The notes under the pieces are model-generated. The model had not been told where the DNA came from. It did not search any database and saw only the letters and a program-made list of their open reading frames with translations. Below, one piece after another: positions 43,001 to 51,836 of a stretch of 64,000 nt of DNA. The DNA is from RPQJ01 sp041910015 (GTDB lineage: Bacteria; Pseudomonadota; Gammaproteobacteria; Steroidobacterales; Steroidobacteraceae), in the NCBI GenBank assembly GCA_041910015.1, contig JAYRRR010000071.1, positions 1 through 64,000 of the forward strand. Direction: 5' to 3'. The translations under genes were made by a program, and so were the position numbers. Position 1 is the first letter of the stretch. Every line of letters starts with the position of its first letter.

Positions 43001-43132
43001 GTCGGACAGGTCGGGCAAGGCATCGACCGGCGTACTCTGCACGGCGTGCAGACCGACCGCCGCCAGCATGAGCGCCAGCAACAGGACCAGCGGCCGGTTC
43101 GCGAGCGAGCCGCGGATGATCGCATCGATCAT
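40001..43132 (-). CDS. CusA/CzcA-type heavy-metal RND efflux pump
   Basis: A 1043-residue inner-membrane pump with 12 predicted helices and two large periplasmic loops. Typical CusA/CzcA blocks: PVDALPDLSDVQVIVRTPWP, GYSFYGDSFVNVLFADGTDP, and IALAGVAAETGVVMIMYLDH. It exports cations from periplasm or cytoplasm using proton influx. The clustered methionines that mark Cu/Ag transport cannot be proven here, but the partner protein carries a metal-binding domain, so copper or silver is likely. ATG at 43132 overlaps the adaptor gene stop by 4 bp. Confidence 0.93.
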   Translation of the reverse strand: MIDAIIRGSLANRPLVLLLALMLAAVGLHAVQSTPVDALPDLSDVQVIVRTPWPGQAPRLVEDQVTYPLTTALLSVPGATTVRGYSFYGDSFVNVLFADGTDPYWARSRVLEYLSQATARLPEGVRPSLGPDATGVGWIYQYALVDRRGGHDLAALRSLQDWFLKFELQALDGVAEVATIGGMVRQYQVVVDPLRLRGYGIPLMMVEQAIRRGNQEAGGAVVEMAEAEYMVRATGYVKGVADLEQIPVMATPAGTPVLLRDVADVRVGPEMRRGIGELDGEGEAVGGVIVMRNGDNARETIRRVKHKLDELRAGLPAGVEIVETYDRSSLIERAVDNLRGKLLDEFIVVALVCFVFLYHVRSGLIVVIVTPLAVVAAFVVMRAQGINANIMSLGGIAIAIGTLVDAAIVMVENVHRKLEQGVADASQRFEAVYQGCREVGPSLFFSLMIVALSFLPVFTLEAQEGRLFAPLAWTKTYAMLAAALLSITLVPVLIWWLVRGNVRPESANPVNRAAAAAYRPLLDLALQRPWVVTAGATVLFVATLLPASRLGTEFMPELDEGDLLYMPTTLPGLSTDAARALLARTDRLIRTVPEVERVFGKAGRAESATDSAPIEMFETTIMLKPRDQWRPGMTPEKLEAELDALVRLPGVSNAWGYPIKTRIDMLATGIRTPVGIKIMGPDLQVIESLGQRVEDILRRVPGTTSVYAERTATGRYIDIDIDRVAAARYGLNVKDVQDIVGSAVGGMTVSYTVEGLERYPINLRYPQHFRDSLEKLRQLPIVAPTGASATLADVARVDVADGPGMIRSENARPSGWVFVDLQGRDLGGYVDEARRRIAADLDLPAGYSLAWSGQYEYLQRAVDRLAVVVPATLAIIVLLLYLNFRNARDVGLILFALPFALVGGIWLLYLLGYELSIAAAVGFIALAGVAAETGVVMIMYLDHAWAARRRRAAAESREPTRRELREAIVEGALLRLRPKLMTVITIIAGLLPIMWGSGAGSEVMRRIAAPMVGGMVSATVLTLVILPSLYLLLNGWGLRDERD

Positions 43133-44451
43133 GGCGCATGCCCCGCGTGCCCGGCGTGCGGACCGACGCCCGGCGCGGCTTCGGCATCGCCGGCCCCTTC
43201 GCCGCCACCTTCGAGCCGCTCGAGACCGGCGTCCAGGTTCGCCTCGGAATCAAGCAGGAACTGCGCCGCTGTGACGACCTGCTCACCCTCGCGCAGCCCG
43301 TCGAGGATGGCGACACGGTCACCACGCTCGGCACCGGCCACGACGCGACGCGAGGCGAATCGCCCGTCGCCGAGCGCCACGACGACGCGGTCCTGCGCGC
43401 CGCCACGGATCAGCGCTCCGCGTGGCACGTTGAGCACGTCCTCGCCGCCCTCCCCGACCAGTTCGACGTTCGCCAGCATGTTCGGCTTCACGCCGGCCGG
43501 CGACTTCCGCAGCGTGATGCGTGCACGGACGGTGCGCGTCTCCTGACCGAGTTCCGGGTAGACGTAGTCGACGCTGCCGTGCACCACGTCACCGGGCAGC
43601 GCAGGGAAGCGCACCATCGCGTGCGTGCCCGCCTGCAGCCACGCGGCCTGCGCCTCAGGGACTTCGGCGATCACCCAGAGGCTGCCGAGTGCGGTGATCG
43701 TCATCGCGACCATGTCGGGGCTCAGCATCGCACCTTCGCGCGCCATCAACTCCGTGACGACGCCGTCGATCGGCGCATGGAACGGCACGCGCCCGGTCGT
43801 GTTGCGTGTCCTGGCGAGACCGGACGCGGTGCCGCCGAGACCCAGCGCCTGCAGGCGGTCGCGCGAGGCGGCGATCAGGTCGTCGTTGCCGATCTCGAGC
43901 GCGTCGAGGTACTCGCGCTGCGCGCTCTCGAGCATGGGCGAGTACAGCGTGAACAGCAATTGCCCCCTGCGCACCGGCTCTCCCATCGCGCGCACCGCCA
44001 GCGCCTCGACCCAGCCTTCGGCGCGCGTACGGACCTGTCGCACGCCTCGCTCGTCGAACTGGACGTAACCCACCGTCTGCGCGCTGCGACGCAGACGGCC
44101 GCGCACGACGGGCTCGGTACGCACGCCGAGGTTGTTGATCACCGCCGGCGAGATGCGCACTTCGCGACCCGCGGCCACGGCCTGCGCCGTGCCGGGCTGC
44201 GTCGTGACCGCCGGCGTCGCCTCGAACTCGACGAGCTGCATACCGCAGATCGGACACTGGCCCGGCGCGTCGCGCACGACGTCCGGATGCATCGGGCAGC
44301 GATAGCGGACCTGTGCTTGCGTGTGCACATGCTTCGCCGGCGTGTCGTCAGCGGCCGCGCGCGGGGCCTCGCCCGGCGGCTGTCGCGAGCAGGCTCCGAG
44401 CAGGACGGCGAGCGCGAACAGGGCCGCGCAACGGATCGGGGAGACGTTCAT
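43129..44451 (-). CDS. CusB-type periplasmic adaptor with metal-binding domain
   Basis: A 440-residue lipoprotein (lipobox LGAC, Cys21). A heavy-metal-binding domain at about 50-71 (RCPMHPDVVRDAPGQCPICG) is followed by the membrane-fusion core with barrel-sandwich and hairpin regions (VEALAVRAMGEPVRRGQLLF, VPFHAPIDGVVTELMAREGA). The C-terminus is histidine-rich (GPHAGHAGHAP) and may also bind metal. It bridges the RND pump to the outer-membrane channel. ATG at 44451 overlaps the channel gene stop by 4 bp. Confidence 0.92.
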   Translation of the reverse strand: MNVSPIRCAALFALAVLLGACSRQPPGEAPRAAADDTPAKHVHTQAQVRYRCPMHPDVVRDAPGQCPICGMQLVEFEATPAVTTQPGTAQAVAAGREVRISPAVINNLGVRTEPVVRGRLRRSAQTVGYVQFDERGVRQVRTRAEGWVEALAVRAMGEPVRRGQLLFTLYSPMLESAQREYLDALEIGNDDLIAASRDRLQALGLGGTASGLARTRNTTGRVPFHAPIDGVVTELMAREGAMLSPDMVAMTITALGSLWVIAEVPEAQAAWLQAGTHAMVRFPALPGDVVHGSVDYVYPELGQETRTVRARITLRKSPAGVKPNMLANVELVGEGGEDVLNVPRGALIRGGAQDRVVVALGDGRFASRRVVAGAERGDRVAILDGLREGEQVVTAAQFLLDSEANLDAGLERLEGGGEGAGDAEAAPGVGPHAGHAGHAP

Positions 44452-45719
44452 GGGGTGGACCCTGCGAGGTAGTCGATGTCGTGCTGCGCCAGCGCGCGGT
44501 CGGCGGCCAGACGCAGGTGCTTGAGCCGTGTTTCGCCGGCGAGACGCCGGGCGCGCACGACCTCGTCGATCATGACCCGGTTGGCGCGCCACGCGAGCAG
44601 CGCGGCCTTGACGGACTGGTCGGCCAGCGCGAGCAGGTCGGTTTCGTAGAACCGCTCGAGTTCGCCCGTGCGCTGTGCGGCGTTCCACGCCTCGACGAGC
44701 ATCGCCTGCATTTCACGCCGGTGATCCTCGTGCCGCTCGTGCAGGCCGCGCGCGTCGAGACGCGCTGCCGCGACCTCGCGGTCCTGGCGGTTCCTGGCGA
44801 ACAGCGGGACGCTCATGCTCAACATGGCGCTCAGCAGGTCGGCCCGCGACGTGCCGTCGGGCATGTCGTCGCGGAAGCCATAGCTCACGTCGAGCATCCA
44901 GCCGGGCTTGCGCCTTTCCCTGGCGACGTCCACGGCCGTCTGCGCCGCATCGAGGCGACGCTCGTAGTCGATCTGGGCGGGGTGTGAGACAAGACGTGCC
45001 TCGAGGACCGCCAGCGGCTCGAGCTCCGCGCGCGCGCCGATCGCCGTGGGCTGCGCCCGTGCCGCGTCGTCGGCGCCGAGCCAGAAGGTGAGCTGCGACC
45101 GATACATCGTCGCGTCGCGATCGAGATCGAGCTGCTGTTCGCGCAGCATCGCGACGTCGAGACCCGCCGCGAGCACGTCGAGCTGCGAACCTTCGCCGGC
45201 AGCGTAGCGGGCGCGCGCCGACTGACGCATCTGCTCGACCCAGGCGCCCTGCTCGTCGACGACCTGGCGCGCCGCGCCGAGGTAGGCGAGCTGTGTCCAC
45301 AGCTTGCGCACCTCACGCGTGACCAGTCGCTCGCGGTCGAGCGCCGTCGCGTCCATGGCCGCGGCGAGCTGCTGCATCTGCCGTTGCGAGAGTTGTCGTG
45401 ACCGGCCGGGCTGAAACTCCTGGCTCAGCCCGACCTCGAGCATGGTCATGTCCTCCTCCGACAGGCTGAAGGAGTCGACGGGGACGCTGGTGACGCCGAA
45501 GCGGAGCTGAGGGTCCATCAGCTCGCCCTCCGCGACGGCACGCTCGCGCATGGCCGCGGCCTGTGCGCGCATCTCGCGGGTCATCGCGTCGCGCCGGAGA
45601 GCGATCTGCTCGGCGTCGGCGAGGGTCAGTTCCTGCCCGGCCGCGCGTGGCGGGCCCAGCAGCGTTGCGAATCCGGCGAGCCCGCAAAGACTCGCGACGA
45701 AGGATCTAAAGGCAGACAT
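44448..45719 (-). CDS. CusC-type outer-membrane efflux channel (TolC family)
   Basis: A 423-residue TolC-family protein with signal peptide (about 1-28) and two outer-membrane factor repeats rich in long helices (LTLADAEQIALRRDAMTREM; EFQPGRSRQLSQRQMQQLAA; later ANRVMIDEVVRARRLAGETR). It forms the exit duct of the pump. ATG at 45719 has GGAG seven bases upstream, which is better than the GTG at 45746. It is the first of the channel-adaptor-pump trio and follows the small cysteine-containing protein by 79 bp. Confidence 0.88.
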   Translation of the reverse strand: MSAFRSFVASLCGLAGFATLLGPPRAAGQELTLADAEQIALRRDAMTREMRAQAAAMRERAVAEGELMDPQLRFGVTSVPVDSFSLSEEDMTMLEVGLSQEFQPGRSRQLSQRQMQQLAAAMDATALDRERLVTREVRKLWTQLAYLGAARQVVDEQGAWVEQMRQSARARYAAGEGSQLDVLAAGLDVAMLREQQLDLDRDATMYRSQLTFWLGADDAARAQPTAIGARAELEPLAVLEARLVSHPAQIDYERRLDAAQTAVDVARERRKPGWMLDVSYGFRDDMPDGTSRADLLSAMLSMSVPLFARNRQDREVAAARLDARGLHERHEDHRREMQAMLVEAWNAAQRTGELERFYETDLLALADQSVKAALLAWRANRVMIDEVVRARRLAGETRLKHLRLAADRALAQHDIDYLAGSTP

Positions 45720-45798
45720 GTCGGACTCCGGCCGTTCCACGGGCACGGGGAAGCCGGCGACGGCGACCCCGGGGCGGATGCAACTCGGCGAAGCGCGA

Positions 45799-46209
45799 CT
45801 ATTTCAGAAAGCGACAGTAGCTCACGGCCAACGCGGGCCGTGGCAGGACGACAGTGGCGACGGTGCGCGGCACCGGCCCGGCAGGCGCCCGCGACATCGG
45901 CGCCAGAACGAACACCGCCGCAACGAGCGGCGCCGCAGGAAACGCCAGCAACGGCCGCGTGTCGACCTGCGGACCGTCCGGATACAGGCAGTCGACGCCT
46001 GTGTCGGCCGCCGGATCGGCGGACTGGCCTCGCTCCGGCGGACAGTAAACGCAATGCTCTTCCCCACCGGCCATCGCGCCGTCCGGCATGAACGCCATGG
46101 CGCAGGGCACGAGCGCCGCCTGCAACCAGACCGCGCAAAACAGCGCAAGCACGCCCTGCGTCAGGGTGCGCTGTCGTCGGCGGATCCAGTCGATGCCCGG
46201 AAAACCCAA
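45799..46209 (-). CDS. Small Cys-containing exported protein of the cus cluster
   Basis: A 136-residue protein with a signal or anchor helix (LTQGVLALFCAVWLQAALVP). EEHCVYCPPERG and a further cysteine near the middle follow, then a second hydrophobic segment and a C-terminal YCRFLK. The Cys-x-x-Cys pair suggests metal binding or a disulfide; its place just ahead of the efflux genes supports a metal role (inference). The start is uncertain: TTG at 46209 has AGGA six bases upstream, while TTG at 46236 lies inside a palindrome and has no ribosome site. Confidence 0.6.
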   Translation of the reverse strand: MGFPGIDWIRRRQRTLTQGVLALFCAVWLQAALVPCAMAFMPDGAMAGGEEHCVYCPPERGQSADPAADTGVDCLYPDGPQVDTRPLLAFPAAPLVAAVFVLAPMSRAPAGPVPRTVATVVLPRPALAVSYCRFLK

Positions 46210-46221
46210 GCGGCCGTCCTG

Positions 46222-46238
46222 CGTTGCGGTTCGCAACG
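46222..46238. promoter_or_regulatory. Palindromic operator candidate upstream of the cus cluster
   Basis: CGTTGCG-GTT-CGCAACG has perfect 7-bp arms and lies between the divergent cus cluster and icd. It is a good candidate for a dimeric regulator such as a metal sensor, though it matches no sensor box I can name with confidence. Confidence 0.4.
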
Positions 46239-46327
46239 GAAATTACAGCGACACGGTCGCCGTCGCAAGGACCCTGCTCACGGTCGGCGGCCCGGCTGCG
46301 GCAAATCCCCGGCACGGCCCGGTGTGC

Positions 46328-46333
46328 TAGCAT
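46328..46333 (+). promoter_or_regulatory. Candidate -10 box of icd
   Basis: TGCTAGCAT, an extended -10 form, would place the transcription start near 46340, about 44 bases ahead of the icd ATG. No clear -35 hexamer is seen. Confidence 0.3.
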
Positions 46334-46383
46334 TCCGACCCTTTCCCGTCCCCAAAAGAGACGTCACGTCGGAGCCAGGTTCG

Positions 46384-47685
<1,302 letters not shown>

Positions 47686-47738
47686 CCCGGGGCGGGCCGG
47701 CCGGGAGGGAGGGGGCGGCGGCTGGAGTTCGACAGCAC

Positions 47739-49490
47739 ATGAACCTGACCGTCGCCCATCCGAGCACGCGCGACACGCTGGTCCGCGACTGCGCGCAACT
47801 GCTCGTCGATGCGTTCGCCGACTACAACGCCGATTTCCGCGCCATCACCCAGCGCGCCCGGCAGCGCTTCGAGGAGCGCGACTGGCGCGGCAGCCAGCGC
47901 GACGCGGTCGAGCGCATCGAGCTCTACCGCAAGTACGTCAACGGCACCGTCGAGCTGATGCGTCACCGCCTCGGCGACGAGATGCACGAGCGGGCCGTCT
48001 GGTCGGCGGTCAAGCGTCGCTTCGACGAGATGATCGACCCGCTGCCGGACTGCGAATTCCCGAAGACGTTCTTCAGCTCCGTCACGCGCAAGACCTTCGA
48101 CACCGTCGGCGTCGACCCCGCCGTCGAGTTCGTCGCGCTCGACCTCGACCCGCTCGCCAACGTGCACTCGCACGTCGAGACCCGCGTCTACGCGGTCCGC
48201 GGCGACCTCGACCTGCTGGCCGAGGAACTGCTGGCCGACTACCGCTTCCGCACGCCCTACCGCGACTTCGAGCGCAGCGTGAAGATGGTGGCCGACGAGA
48301 TGAAGGCCCTCGTCAATGCGAGCACGGAGCGGCGCGCGCCCGAGTCCGTCGAGGTCATCAAGGAAGTCTTCTACCAGATGACGCGCGCCTATCTCGTCGG
48401 ACGCATCAACGGCCGCGGCTGGACGGCGCCGTTCGTGGTCGCGCTGCGCAATCTCGACAGCGGCGTCGTCGTTGACGCGATCATGCTCGAGACCGGGCCC
48501 GTCAGCATCCTGTTCAGCTTCACGCGCTCGTATTTCCACGTCGACCTCGCGCACGTCGGCGAGGTGGTCAAGTTCCTCAAGACCATCCTGCCGCTGAAGC
48601 CGGTCAGCGAGTTGTACACCGTGCTCGGCCGGGCCAAGCAGGGCAAGACCGAGCGCTACCGCGAGCTGTTCAAGCACCTGCAGCACTCGGACGACCAGTT
48701 CGTGCTGGCGCCTGGCGAGCGCGGCCTCGTCATGATCTGCTTCACGCTGCCGTCGTTCGACGTCGTTTTCAAGCTCATCCGCGACAGGTTCCCGTACCAG
48801 AAGAACATCCTGCGCGAGGACGTGCTCTCCAAGTACGAGCTGGTGTTCAAACACGACCGCGCCGGGCGCCTGGTCGACGCGCAGGAGTTCAAGAGCATCC
48901 GCTTCCCGAAGGCACGTTTTTCGCAGGAGCTGCTCGAGGAGCTGCAGAAGGAAGCGGCACGCACCGCGCACTTCGATGGCGACGAGGTCACCATCGACCA
49001 CCTGTACATCGAGCGGCGCATGACGCCGCTCAACCTTTACCTGCGCTCCGTCGACCGCGAGCTCGCCGAGAAGGCCGTCGTCGAGTACGGTCAGGCGATC
49101 CGCGACCTCGCGGTGACGAACATCTTTCCGGGCGACCTGCTGCTGAAGAACTTCGGCGTGACACGGCACGGGCGCGTGATCTTCTACGACTACGACGAAC
49201 TCTGCCTGGTCACCGACTGCCGGTTCCGCGACGTGCCGCAGTCCGAGCACGACGAGGATGACATGCGCGCCGACGCGTGGTTCTACGTCGGCGAGAACGA
49301 CGTCTTCCCGGAGACGTTCCTCAACTTCCTCGGCTTCGATCCAGGGCTGAAGCAGGTCTTCCTCGATGCGCACGCCGAGATCCTGACCGCGGAGTGGTGG
49401 CGCAGCATCCAGCAGCGCCTGAGGGAGGGCGACCTGCTCGAGGTGCTGCCCTACCACCGCCACCGCGTGCGCGTGTTCAGCAGCCTGTGA
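47739..49490 (+). CDS. aceK: Isocitrate dehydrogenase kinase/phosphatase AceK
   Basis: A 583-residue bifunctional enzyme that phosphorylates and dephosphorylates isocitrate dehydrogenase, steering carbon between the TCA cycle and glyoxylate shunt. Seen: FTRSYFHVDLAHVGEVVKFL, the ATP-loop region with YELVFKHDRAGRLVDAQEF, and the catalytic region DLAVTNIFPGDLLLKNFGVT followed by FYDYDELCLVTDC. Length matches E. coli AceK (578). In E. coli it follows aceBA; here it follows icd, and no glyoxylate-shunt genes are visible. The next gene starts by GTGA overlap with its stop. Confidence 0.95.
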   Translation: MNLTVAHPSTRDTLVRDCAQLLVDAFADYNADFRAITQRARQRFEERDWRGSQRDAVERIELYRKYVNGTVELMRHRLGDEMHERAVWSAVKRRFDEMIDPLPDCEFPKTFFSSVTRKTFDTVGVDPAVEFVALDLDPLANVHSHVETRVYAVRGDLDLLAEELLADYRFRTPYRDFERSVKMVADEMKALVNASTERRAPESVEVIKEVFYQMTRAYLVGRINGRGWTAPFVVALRNLDSGVVVDAIMLETGPVSILFSFTRSYFHVDLAHVGEVVKFLKTILPLKPVSELYTVLGRAKQGKTERYRELFKHLQHSDDQFVLAPGERGLVMICFTLPSFDVVFKLIRDRFPYQKNILREDVLSKYELVFKHDRAGRLVDAQEFKSIRFPKARFSQELLEELQKEAARTAHFDGDEVTIDHLYIERRMTPLNLYLRSVDRELAEKAVVEYGQAIRDLAVTNIFPGDLLLKNFGVTRHGRVIFYDYDELCLVTDCRFRDVPQSEHDEDDMRADAWFYVGENDVFPETFLNFLGFDPGLKQVFLDAHAEILTAEWWRSIQQRLREGDLLEVLPYHRHRVRVFSSL

Positions 49491-50980
49491 ACCACCACGT
49501 CGCGGCTCGCCCGCCGGCCTGGCTGCTCGCCCTGCTGTTCGTCGTCGCCTTCGCGTTCCAGGGCACGCGCGGCATCTGGGAGCCCGACGAGGGCCGCTAC
49601 AGCTCGGCCGGTATCCACATGCACGAGAACGGCGACTGGCTCGTGCCGACGGTCGACGGCGAGCACCCGCACCTGACCAAGCCGCCGCTGACGTACTGGG
49701 CGCTCGCCGCGAGCTTCGCGTTGCTCGGCCACCACGAGTGGGCCGCGCGGCTGCCGGGCGCGCTGGCATTCATCGCCACCGGGCTTTTCGTCTTCGGCCT
49801 CGGTCGCCGGCTGTGCCCGGTCAAGCCGTGGTTGCCGCCGACCGTCTGGGCGCTGTCGTTCGCGCCGGCGGTGGCGTCCAACATCGTGTCGACGGATCCG
49901 ATCCTGGCGTCATTCGAAACGGCCGCGATGTACGCGTTCGTCGAGGCATGGTCGCGCGACGGGGCGGGCACGCGGCGCTGGTTCCTCGCCATGTGGCTGG
50001 CCTGGGGGCTCGCGTTCCTGACCAAGGGTCCGCCGGGCCTGCTGCCGCTGCTCGGCATGGTCGCCTTCGTTGCGGTCCACGAGCGCCGGCACCTGCGTCC
50101 GATGTTCGCGCCCGCCGGCCCGGTCCTGTTCGCCGTCGTCGCGTTCACGTGGTTCGCGGTGCTGATCGCGCAGCAGCCGGACCGGTTGCGGTACTTCCTC
50201 GGCTACGAGGTCTATGACCGTCTCTTCACGGCGGCCCACGACCGCAATGCCCGGTGGTACGGCGCCATCGAGGTCTACCTGCCGATGCTGCTGGTCGGCA
50301 CGCTGCCGTGGTCCGCCGTCGCCGTCGTCACCACCGGCGGGCCGCGCGCAGCCTGGCACCAGTGGCGCGACCGGCTGCGGCAGCGTCGGCCCGAGTGGCT
50401 GCTGCTCGCCTACTGGCTGCTCGTGCCGCTCGCGGTGCTGTGCCTGGCACGCTCGCGGCTGCAATTGTACGTCCTGCCGCTGTTCGTGCCGCTCGCTCTG
50501 ATCCTGTCGCGCCCGCTCGCGCATTGGCACGAGCGTTCTGCCGGGCGCTTCGCCGCGGTCGTCCTGGCGGCGACGGTCGCCATGGTCGCGTTCAAGGGCA
50601 CCCTCGCCCACTGGCCATCGGACCGCGACGCGCGCGCCATCGCCGCCCAGTTGCGCGCGATCCTCGATTCCCGGTCGATCGACGGCATCGTATTCGTCGG
50701 CATGCGGCCGTATTTCGGCTTGAACGTCTATCTCGACGTGGCCGTCGAGGGCGTCCAGATCGGCGAGCGCAAGTTCGAGTACTCGAAGTACCTGGCGCCG
50801 GAAGACCTCTGCGCCGAGATCGCGACGCCCGAGCGCAACGTCTATGCCATCAAGTCGCACCAGGCGGCGAAGTTCGTCGCGGCCGTCGGACGCTGCGGCA
50901 CGGCTGCGTCGCGGCTCGGGACAGTCCGGGCGGACGGCCACGACATCGAGCTGTTCGAGGTCGTGCCGGCCGTGCGGTAA
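49487..50980 (+). CDS. GT39/ArnT-like membrane glycosyltransferase
   Basis: A 497-residue polytopic protein with about 11 membrane helices. The first periplasmic loop carries GIWEPDEGRYSS, the acidic motif of lipid-linked glycosyltransferases such as ArnT, and THLTKPPLTYWA-type residues (HLTKPPLTYWALA) follow. It likely moves a sugar from an undecaprenyl or dolichyl-type carrier to lipid A, protein or another acceptor. It starts with GTG at 49487, overlapping the aceK stop by GTGA. The metabolic link to icd/aceK is unclear. Confidence 0.85.
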   Translation: MNHHVAARPPAWLLALLFVVAFAFQGTRGIWEPDEGRYSSAGIHMHENGDWLVPTVDGEHPHLTKPPLTYWALAASFALLGHHEWAARLPGALAFIATGLFVFGLGRRLCPVKPWLPPTVWALSFAPAVASNIVSTDPILASFETAAMYAFVEAWSRDGAGTRRWFLAMWLAWGLAFLTKGPPGLLPLLGMVAFVAVHERRHLRPMFAPAGPVLFAVVAFTWFAVLIAQQPDRLRYFLGYEVYDRLFTAAHDRNARWYGAIEVYLPMLLVGTLPWSAVAVVTTGGPRAAWHQWRDRLRQRRPEWLLLAYWLLVPLAVLCLARSRLQLYVLPLFVPLALILSRPLAHWHERSAGRFAAVVLAATVAMVAFKGTLAHWPSDRDARAIAAQLRAILDSRSIDGIVFVGMRPYFGLNVYLDVAVEGVQIGERKFEYSKYLAPEDLCAEIATPERNVYAIKSHQAAKFVAAVGRCGTAASRLGTVRADGHDIELFEVVPAVR

Positions 50981-51033
50981 AGTCGCCATGGCCCCGATCG
51001 ACGAGGGTCGTCAGGGGGCCGACGAGGTGCAGG

Positions 51034-51675
51034 ATGGAACCTGTCCGCCGCAGCCCGCAGGCGCGCCTGCTCGCGCTGGCGCTGGTGATCGTCGCCGCGG
51101 CCGTCCCGGCGCAGGACGCCAACGTCACCCGGCCGGTCGATGAACTCGAGCAGCTGCTGCTCGCCGAGCCGCTGCGCATCGAGCACGCCGAAATCAGCCG
51201 GCCCAAGGCGAAAGGCGACATCACGCTCAAGGCGGACGTCTCGCTCGGCGGCTCCGCGCCGCTGCACGTGAAGCTGCGCAAGGCCGCGCCCGGCGCGGAT
51301 TCGTTCAACAACGTGCCGCGTTACGACCTGGCGGCCTACGAGCTGCAGAAGCTGTTCGTCGACCCTCCCGAGTACCTCGTACCGCCGACCGTGCTGCGCT
51401 TCCTGCCGCTCGCCGACCTCCGCCCATACTCGCCGGACGTCGAACGCACCTTCGCCGCCACCGACCAGGTGCTCACGGTGATGCAGTACTGGCTGCAGGA
51501 CGTGACGGCGCTGCCCGACGTCTACGCGCCCGCGCGATTCGAGTCGGATGCGGTCTATGCCCGGCACGTCGGCCAGTTGAACGTGCTGACCCGCCTGATC
51601 CGGCATCGCGACCCGAACCTCGGCAACTTCCTGATCGGCCGCGCCGCGCAGGGACCACGTCTGTTTTGCACCTGA
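51034..51675 (+). pseudogene. Truncated exported kinase-like protein
   Basis: A 213-residue reading frame with a signal peptide (about 10-27, LLALALVIVAAAVPAQ). The last part has RHRDPNLGNFLIGRA, resembling the catalytic loop of atypical kinases (H-x-D-x-N-x-x-N). The metal-binding Asp motif that should follow some 10-20 residues later is missing: after GPRLF the frame runs into CT-stop. On the other strand the next bases encode a different gene fragment, so the 3' end appears to have been deleted. It could still be expressed, but as an incomplete fold. Confidence 0.6.
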
Positions 51676-51782
51676 TCGTCGGTGAGCGCGACGGCGTTCC
51701 CGCCGGAGGACGCGCGGAACGCGCGCGGCTCGACGAGCCAGTCGCCCACGTGGAACCCGGCGTCCAGGCCGGCGGCATCCAT
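51665..51782 (-). pseudogene. 5' fragment of a winged-helix (CadC-like) regulator
   Basis: From ATG at 51782 the minus strand reads AGFHVGDWLVEPRAF then SSGGNAVALTDDQVQ, which resembles the first strands of an OmpR/CadC-type DNA-binding domain (F-x-V-G-D-W-x-V-x-P). The frame then enters antisense sequence of the convergent kinase-like gene, without the recognition helix. About 39 original residues remain. The break lies near 51,665, the same point where the convergent gene loses its 3' end. Confidence 0.55.
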
Positions 51783-51836
51783 GTCCTATGCCCCAGGTGT
51801 CCTCGGGGCGGAGCATAACAGACGTCAGGGTGGGCG

